From NCBI GenBank assembly GCA_025937835.1, contig JAICQO010000039.1, positions 1 through 55,360 of the forward strand: DNA of 55,360 nucleotides. Direction: 5' to 3'. Position numbers and translations under genes: made by a program. Source of the DNA: Polyangiaceae bacterium. Its GTDB lineage: Bacteria; Myxococcota_A; Polyangia; Polyangiales; Polyangiaceae. Below the pieces are notes generated by a model that saw only the letters and a list, made by a program, of their open reading frames with translations, searched no databases and was not told the DNA's origin. Positions 50,741 to 55,360 of the stretch are shown in pieces (position 1 is the first letter of the stretch; each line of letters opens with the position of its first letter).

Positions 50741-51151
50741 ATGAGCAAGCCCATCCCGCAGATCTCGAAATACATGACCACGACACCGGTCACCGTGGAA
50801 CGGAGCGTGACGCTCGCCGAGGCATCGAAGCTGATGCGGGAACAGCGCATCCGTCACCTCCCCATCACCGAGGGCGGCGAGCTGGTCGGGGTCATCACCG
50901 AACGCGATATCAAGTTCGCCGAGTCGTTCAGCATGGTCGATGCCGCGCAGGTGACCGTGTACGGGGCGATGGCGGAAGAGCTCTACGTGGTCAGCCCCGA
51001 GACGCCGCTGGACGAGGTAGCCGCCACGATGGCCGAAAACAAGTACGGCTCCGCGTTGGTGGTCCAGAACCAGAAGGTCGTCGGCGTGTTCACGACCGTC
51101 GATGCTTGTCGTGCTCTGGCAGAGCTGCTGGAGACGCGATTGCGAAAGTAG
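50741..51151 (+). CDS. CBS-domain pair protein
   Basis: 136 residues from ATG 50741, which matches the usual M-S-K-P-I-P-x-I start of this family; an upstream in-frame ATG at 50624 would add a poorly conserved 39 residues and is less likely. Two CBS domains are visible: V-E-R-S-V-T-L-A-E-A-S-K-L-M with R-H-L-P-I-T-E-G-G-E-L-V-G-V-I-T-E-R-D, and V-S-P-E-T-P-L-D-E-V-A with G-S-A-L-V-V-Q-N-Q-K-V-V-G-V-F-T-T-V-D-A. The pair binds adenine nucleotides and probably reports energy state. It belongs to the stress-like group and precedes an OmpA-like gene by 44 bp. Confidence 0.85.
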   Translation: MSKPIPQISKYMTTTPVTVERSVTLAEASKLMREQRIRHLPITEGGELVGVITERDIKFAESFSMVDAAQVTVYGAMAEELYVVSPETPLDEVAATMAENKYGSALVVQNQKVVGVFTTVDACRALAELLETRLRK

Positions 51152-51195
51152 ACCGCCCAAGCCGCCACCACCGTCGTCGACAGAAGGAGGAAAGA

Positions 51196-52113
51196 ATGCG
51201 TTTTCGATCGGCGATCCAGCACCAGCCCCCTAGTTGCGCGACGTTTGTCTTCGTGGCGATGCTGGCCGTGGGCTGCGTATCGCAAGGCAAGTACGACGCC
51301 GCGCTGGCCGGTGCAGCGAGACAGCGCTCCGAGCACGCGGCCGAGAGCGCGCGCGTCCAGCAACGGCTGGCTGCTACGCAAGCCGAGCTGGAACGCTGGA
51401 AGCAGCAACTGGCGGAGACCGAAGCGCGCTGCAAGCAGACGGAGGACCAAGGCGCGGCCTGCGCCGCGAGCTTGGATGAAGCGACGGCAATGAACGCCGG
51501 CCTGCGCGGCGAGCTCGAGCGGTTGGGGAAGGACGTGAATCAGCTGCTCGCGGCCCGCGGCACGCTCGCGGGTGCCCTGGAACAGGCGCGTGCGCGCCTC
51601 GAGGAGCTACGCCGGGCCGAAGCGGCCTCCAAAGAGCGCGCCGCACTGTTCCGCGAAGTTGCGCTCAAGTTGAAGCGCATGATCGACGCCGGCGAGCTCC
51701 AGGTACTGCTGCGCAGCGGTCGCATGGTGCTCGTGCTGCCGAACGACGTGCTCTTCGACTCCGGCAAGGCCGAGGTCAAGGCGCGCGGCAAGCAATCGCT
51801 TGCCGCGGTGGCGACCGTCCTCGCGAGCCTCGAGGGGCGCAAATTTCAGGTGGCTGGCCACACCGACGACCAGCCGATCCGCTTTTCCGGTTTCGCGTCG
51901 AACTGGGAGCTGTCCACGGAGCGCGGCCTCCGGGTCGTGGAGTTCCTGCTCAAGAGCGGCATGAAGGCCGAGACGCTGTCAGCCGCCGGCTACGGTGAGT
52001 TCGACCCCGTCGTGCCCAACGACTCGGCCGATAATCGCACGAAGAACCGCCGGATCGAGATCACGCTGGAGCCCCGCATCGACGAGCTCGTGGCCGTCCC
52101 CGAAGTGCCATGA
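51196..52113 (+). CDS. OmpA-family lipoprotein with coiled coil
   Basis: 305 residues from ATG 51196, with AAGGAGGAAAG upstream. The lipoprotein signal is F-V-F-V-A-M-L-A-V-G-C. Residues ~35-165 are Ala/Glu/Arg-rich heptads predicted as a coiled coil. The C-terminal OmpA/MotB-type domain (~185-295) shows L-F-D-S-G-K-A-E-V, V-A-G-H-T-D-D-Q-P-I and L-S-A-A-G-Y-G-E-F-D-P-V, with N-R-R-I-E-I-T-L at the end. It should hold peptidoglycan while anchored in the outer membrane. Its stop overlaps the next gene by ATGA. Confidence 0.88.
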   Translation: MRFRSAIQHQPPSCATFVFVAMLAVGCVSQGKYDAALAGAARQRSEHAAESARVQQRLAATQAELERWKQQLAETEARCKQTEDQGAACAASLDEATAMNAGLRGELERLGKDVNQLLAARGTLAGALEQARARLEELRRAEAASKERAALFREVALKLKRMIDAGELQVLLRSGRMVLVLPNDVLFDSGKAEVKARGKQSLAAVATVLASLEGRKFQVAGHTDDQPIRFSGFASNWELSTERGLRVVEFLLKSGMKAETLSAAGYGEFDPVVPNDSADNRTKNRRIEITLEPRIDELVAVPEVP

Positions 52114-53519
52114 GCATTCGACTCGAGTTCGTCGGCGGAGCCGGAACGGTCACCGGGTCGCGGCACCTGGTGCACACGCCCCAGGCCACCATTCTGCTCG
52201 ATTGTGGGCTCTATCAAGGGCGAAGGCTCGACTCGCGTCGCCAGAACCAGGAGCTCGGGTTCGGCGAAAGCCGGATCGACGCCGTCGTGTTGTCTCACGC
52301 CCACATCGATCACTCCGGCGCGCTGCCAGTCTTATCCAAGCGCGGCTACGGCGGCTCGGTGTTCGCGACTCCGGCGACGCGCGATCTGTGCGCCGTGATG
52401 CTGCAAGACTCGGCACAGATCCAGGCCGCGGACGCGCGCTACCTGAATCGAGCGATCGAGCGCGGAGAGCTGGAGAGCGAGCCGGTCGAAACTCTCTACG
52501 ATGCGAGCGACGTCTCGCGCCTGCTCTCGCAGTTCCTGACGCTTCCGTACCGCCGAAAGCAAACCATCGCACCCGGCGTCGCGCTCACCTTCCTCGACGC
52601 CGGCCACGTCCTAGGCAGTGCAATCGTCGTGCTGGACATCGACGACTACGGCCAGCCGCGGCGCCTGGTATTCACGGGCGACCTCGGACGGCGTCACATG
52701 CCGATCCTGCGCGACCCGGAGGTGCCGAGCGGCGCCCACGTCTTGCTGAGCGAGAGCACGTACGGCGACCGCACGCATCCGCCTTTCGAGGCGATGGACC
52801 AGGAGCTCGCGGAAGTGATCGAGCGCACGCGCCGGCGCGGAGGCAAGGTGGTGATCCCGTCCTTCGCCCTCGAGCGCGCCCAGGAGATCGTCTTTTCGCT
52901 GAAGAAGCTGAAAGAGCGAGGGTTACTCTCCGACCTCCCCGTTTACATCGACTCGCCGCTGACCGTGCGGATCACCGACGTGTTCCGGATGCATCCGGAC
53001 TGCTACGACAAGGAAACGCGCGCGCTGCTTCAAGACGGCGGCTCGCCCTTCGAGTTCGAGGGCCTGCGATACGCGTCGTCGCTGGAAGAGTCGATGGCCA
53101 TCGATCGAGCAGACGGTCCGTCGGTGATCGTCGCGGCGAGCGGCATGTGCGAGGCCGGCCGGGTGCTGCACCACCTGAAGGCAACCATCGGAGATCCGCG
53201 CAACACGGTGCTGATCGTCGGCTTCCAGGCGGAGCATACCCTGGGACGGCGGCTGGTCGAACGGCGCGAGCGCGTGCGCATCTTCGGTGTCGAGCACGCC
53301 CGAAGGGCACAGGTCGCGGTGCTCAACGGCTTCAGCGCGCATGCCGATCAAGCGGATCTCGTGGCTTTTGCCGAGGCGGTACGAGAGCGCGGCCCGCTGC
53401 GCACCGTCGTGCTGGTGCATGGAGAATCAGCCGCTCAGCGCGCCCTCGAGCGCATCCTGACGTCGCGCCATTTCCCCGACGTTCGCACGCCCGTCCGCGG
53501 CGACGTGTTCGAAGTCTGA
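52110..53519 (+). CDS. Beta-CASP metallo-beta-lactamase-fold ribonuclease
   Basis: 469 residues, starting at an ATGA overlap with the OmpA-like gene. Metal site H-A-H-I-D-H (H63, H65, D67, H68), further His in D-A-G-H-V-L-G-S, and a distal S-G-M-C-E-A-G-R-V and V-G-F-Q-A-E-H-T-L-G, which define the beta-CASP plus RMMBL arrangement of RNA-processing exonucleases (CPSF73-like, bacterial 'YsdB/RNA specificity' group). Likely role: RNA cleavage or turnover in stress. It has the usual length. It sits among CBS, OmpA and hemerythrin genes, as similar enzymes do in low-oxygen islands of other proteobacteria. Confidence 0.92.
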   Translation: MSIRLEFVGGAGTVTGSRHLVHTPQATILLDCGLYQGRRLDSRRQNQELGFGESRIDAVVLSHAHIDHSGALPVLSKRGYGGSVFATPATRDLCAVMLQDSAQIQAADARYLNRAIERGELESEPVETLYDASDVSRLLSQFLTLPYRRKQTIAPGVALTFLDAGHVLGSAIVVLDIDDYGQPRRLVFTGDLGRRHMPILRDPEVPSGAHVLLSESTYGDRTHPPFEAMDQELAEVIERTRRRGGKVVIPSFALERAQEIVFSLKKLKERGLLSDLPVYIDSPLTVRITDVFRMHPDCYDKETRALLQDGGSPFEFEGLRYASSLEESMAIDRADGPSVIVAASGMCEAGRVLHHLKATIGDPRNTVLIVGFQAEHTLGRRLVERRERVRIFGVEHARRAQVAVLNGFSAHADQADLVAFAEAVRERGPLRTVVLVHGESAAQRALERILTSRHFPDVRTPVRGDVFEV

Positions 53520-53541
53520 AGTCGTTACAAGGAGGCTCCGC

Positions 53542-53745
53542 ATGAAACCGTTTCGAGACAAGAAGAGCGTGTGGTGGATGGTGGGGGTGGCGGCGGCGCT
53601 GATCGCGCTATTCGTCGCGTTCGTTGCCGTCCCTTCCATGACTCCGAGCCCCAACGGCGGCGTCGAGGTCGACGTTCCGAAAATGGAGAACGTTCCGCCA
53701 CCCGCCGCCGAACGAATGAAGCTGGAAACCCAAAAAGAAGAGTAG
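53542..53745 (+). CDS. Small single-span membrane protein
   Basis: 67 residues. ACAAGGAGG just upstream of the ATG supports the start. One transmembrane segment (W-W-M-V-G-V-A-A-A-L-I-A-L-F-V-A-F-V) is followed by a short polar tail with T-P-S-P-N-G-G and K-L-E-T-Q-K-E-E. No family is recognised. It follows the ribonuclease gene by 22 bp and probably shares its mRNA. The last gene of the group, followed by a hairpin. Confidence 0.75.
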   Translation: MKPFRDKKSVWWMVGVAAALIALFVAFVAVPSMTPSPNGGVEVDVPKMENVPPPAAERMKLETQKEE

Positions 53746-53759
53746 CGGCCGGCATGCCC

Positions 53760-53785
53760 GGAAGGCGCAAGGTCAGCGCCCTTCC
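53760..53785 (+). terminator. Candidate terminator hairpin after the small membrane protein
   Basis: GGAAGGCGC (53760-53768) pairs with GCGCCCTTCC (53776-53785) with one bulged C and an AAGGTCA loop. It lies just after the small membrane protein stop. No T-run follows, so termination strength is uncertain. Confidence 0.4.
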
Positions 53786-53917
53786 GCCACGTCCCATCAC
53801 CTGCGTGCACTAGAGCGAGCAGCGGGTTGTTGGGTTGCCACGCCGATACTGTATGCTGCACTCGGCCATGGGCATTGGTCGGCTGGGGCATCGGGCCCTT
53901 AGGAAAGGGAGCGTTGC

Positions 53918-55360
53918 GTGACTGGGACGAACGATTCGAGACGCGGCTCAGGGGAGAACGAGCGAAAACCGCTCGTTCGCGGCAGCTTACTCGCGGCGTT
54001 GGCCCTCGGAGTCGTGATCGCCACGGGGGTCGGGGCGTTTGCGTTGCGCGATTGGGTCGTTGAACGGATCCAGCGCCGCAATGACGAAGCGGCCCGAGGT
54101 CGAAGCGAGCGCGTCACGTCTGCGGCCATCGTCGCGCTGCCACCGCTGGCGGTGAAGGTGCCGCTGATCGAGCGACCGGGAAAAGACGAGCACGGCTACC
54201 CGCGCTCCTACGTGGATCGTGCGGGCCTGCGGACGCTGCTGAAGCGAGAGAAGTATCAGGAGCTGACGCGGTATCTCGAGCAGTTTCAGGCGGATTTCGA
54301 GGCCGACTTTCACGCGGAGTACTTCCTCAACGACGCTGCCGAGGCCTTCGAGACCGCAGAGAAGGAGCTCGAGCCCAGGTTCGATGCCTGGGTCTCGGCC
54401 ACCCCGACTTCGTTCGCTCCTTACCTCGCGCGGGGGTCGTACCGGTTCGCGGTCGGCGTTGCCGGACGCGGCTTCGCGTACGCCCGGAAGACGAACAGCG
54501 AGAACTTCGCGGCCATGAACGCGGCGTTCGGGCCCGCATTTGCCGATCTGGAGCAGGCGCTCTCCAAGAACCCGCGCGTGGTCCCCGCGCTGCGGGATCA
54601 GATCCGGATCGCGTTCATCGGCGGGGAGTATCAGTCCCGGTTTCATACGATTGCGAAGCGCGCGTTCGCGGTCTGCCCCGGATGTTATCCCGTTCGCTAC
54701 AGCTACTTGGTCGGCCTCCAGCCGCGTTGGGGCGGGAGCTACGACGAAATGGAGAGCGCGGCTCGGTCTGCGCCGCGCTCAGTGAATCCACGGTTCGCCA
54801 CGCTCCGGGGCTACGTCGACTGCGATCGCGCTCAGCTCGCCTACGAAGGGAACGACCTCGCCGGTGCTCTTCGCCACGTCGAACGCGCGGTGGCCTTGGG
54901 AGAGGAACCCGAATTCCTTCGCGTTCGCGGCCGGTACCTCGCGCCTTCGCGCCAGATCAAACTGGCGCTCGAGTCACTGACGAAGGCGCTCGACCGCCGC
55001 CCGCAGGATCCGGCGCTCTTGCTGGAGCGCGCGCAAGTGTACGCGTACGAGTCGAAAGACTATCCAGCGGCGTATCCCGACTTGATGCTCGCGCTACAGC
55101 TCAAACCTGCCGATCCGGACGCTCACGAAGTCCTGCCCGTCGTTGCTCAGGGGCTTACCAAGCTCGGTTGGCAGGCGCATCAGGAGCGGCGAAACCAAGA
55201 GGCGATTGTCCTACTCGATCAAGCCACGGAGCTTCTGCCCAGCCGCGACCTGGAAGCACGCCGTTTCGAGGTGCTCACCAGCGGCTTCAACGGTTCCGAC
55301 GAGGCGGTCACCAAGCTCGAGAGCGAGGCCAACGCGCGCCCCGACGATTTCTATGCGCAG
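53918..55360 (+). CDS. Membrane-anchored TPR/DUF4034-like protein, 3' truncated
   Basis: 481 residues are seen from GTG 53918 and the frame is still open at the window end. AAGGGAG lies just upstream. One hydrophobic segment (L-L-A-A-L-A-L-G-V-V-I-A-T-G-V-G-A, ~24-40) suggests a signal anchor. The region ~95-260 resembles DUF4034 (Y-Q-E-L-T-R-Y-L-E-Q-F-Q, A-R-G-S-Y-R-F-A, D-L-E-Q-A-L-S-K-N-P), followed by TPR-type helices with regular A-L and P-x-x-P-A spacing. Function unknown. The gene probably has its own promoter, since a 172-bp gap precedes it. Confidence 0.78.
   Translation, partial: MTGTNDSRRGSGENERKPLVRGSLLAALALGVVIATGVGAFALRDWVVERIQRRNDEAARGRSERVTSAAIVALPPLAVKVPLIERPGKDEHGYPRSYVDRAGLRTLLKREKYQELTRYLEQFQADFEADFHAEYFLNDAAEAFETAEKELEPRFDAWVSATPTSFAPYLARGSYRFAVGVAGRGFAYARKTNSENFAAMNAAFGPAFADLEQALSKNPRVVPALRDQIRIAFIGGEYQSRFHTIAKRAFAVCPGCYPVRYSYLVGLQPRWGGSYDEMESAARSAPRSVNPRFATLRGYVDCDRAQLAYEGNDLAGALRHVERAVALGEEPEFLRVRGRYLAPSRQIKLALESLTKALDRRPQDPALLLERAQVYAYESKDYPAAYPDLMLALQLKPADPDAHEVLPVVAQGLTKLGWQAHQERRNQEAIVLLDQATELLPSRDLEARRFEVLTSGFNGSDEAVTKLESEANARPDDFYAQ

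Noticed and set aside
1-55360. tRNA, rRNA, insertion sequences or phage genes
   Set aside because: No matching sequence, transposase motif or terminal repeat pair was seen on either strand by eye.

Overview
The window is GC-rich throughout, densely coded and typical of a myxobacterium (Polyangia/Myxococcota, former Deltaproteobacteria). The evidence is a set of hallmarks rather than a marker gene: several lipoproteins with (T/S)GG-repeat stalks, a DUF4215-type 'myxococcus cysteine-rich' repeat, a Ser/Thr kinase in an operon with a TPR/PEGA-type protein, Kazal-type lipoproteins, and many histidine kinases. There is no rRNA, tRNA, CRISPR array, phage or insertion sequence. No gene-free stretch exceeds about 240 bases. 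The first and last genes are cut by the window edges.

Layout. 1-4.0 kb: signalling block with a KaiC-like ATPase overlapping a hybrid histidine kinase, facing a small unknown gene, a single-domain response regulator and a DUF421 membrane protein. 4.2-7.2 kb: large-subunit catalase (KatE/HPII type) and a ferritin-like protein. 7.2-10.9 kb, minus strand: galactokinase, an SDR oxidoreductase and a phytoene-desaturase-like FAD enzyme. 11.1-20.9 kb: one tightly packed plus-strand run of UDP-galactopyranose mutase, a GH2 glycosidase, a GH1-like/RmlD-like fusion, a glycosyltransferase, an AmmeMemoRadiSam-type radical SAM enzyme, a porin-like protein, a small PstS-like protein and an SDR. 20.9-28.3 kb: PAS-LuxR regulator; a four-gene minus operon (lipoprotein, Ser/Thr kinase, TPR/PEGA protein, lipoprotein); histidine kinase; AraC regulator. 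28.4-42.3 kb: envelope region with lipoproteins, an ATP-grasp-like/GT2/TPR fusion coupled to a bile-acid-symporter-like transporter, a 973-residue secreted protein, a HAF-repeat protein, YozE-like and MFS genes, and a secreted CE1/PHB-depolymerase-like esterase. 42.5-55.4 kb: PEP synthase, MgtA-type P-type ATPase, hemerythrin, NTPase, triple-SRPBCC protein, CBS protein, OmpA-like lipoprotein, beta-CASP MBL ribonuclease, a small membrane protein and a truncated TPR/DUF4034-like protein.

How the genes may work together. The 11-17 kb set looks like a cassette for making or trimming a galactofuranose-containing surface glycan, with the divergent galK able to feed galactose into it; this is inference from families and spacing. 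The 42-54 kb set resembles low-oxygen/stress islands of other proteobacteria (ppsA, P-type ATPase, hemerythrin, CBS, MBL ribonuclease). The best candidates for something new are the GH1/RmlD fusion that lacks the reductase Tyr-x-x-x-Lys, the ATP-grasp-like/GT2/TPR fusion, the hemerythrin-NTPase-triple SRPBCC operon, and a pair of identical-architecture dyads spaced exactly 20 bp upstream of the PAS-LuxR gene.
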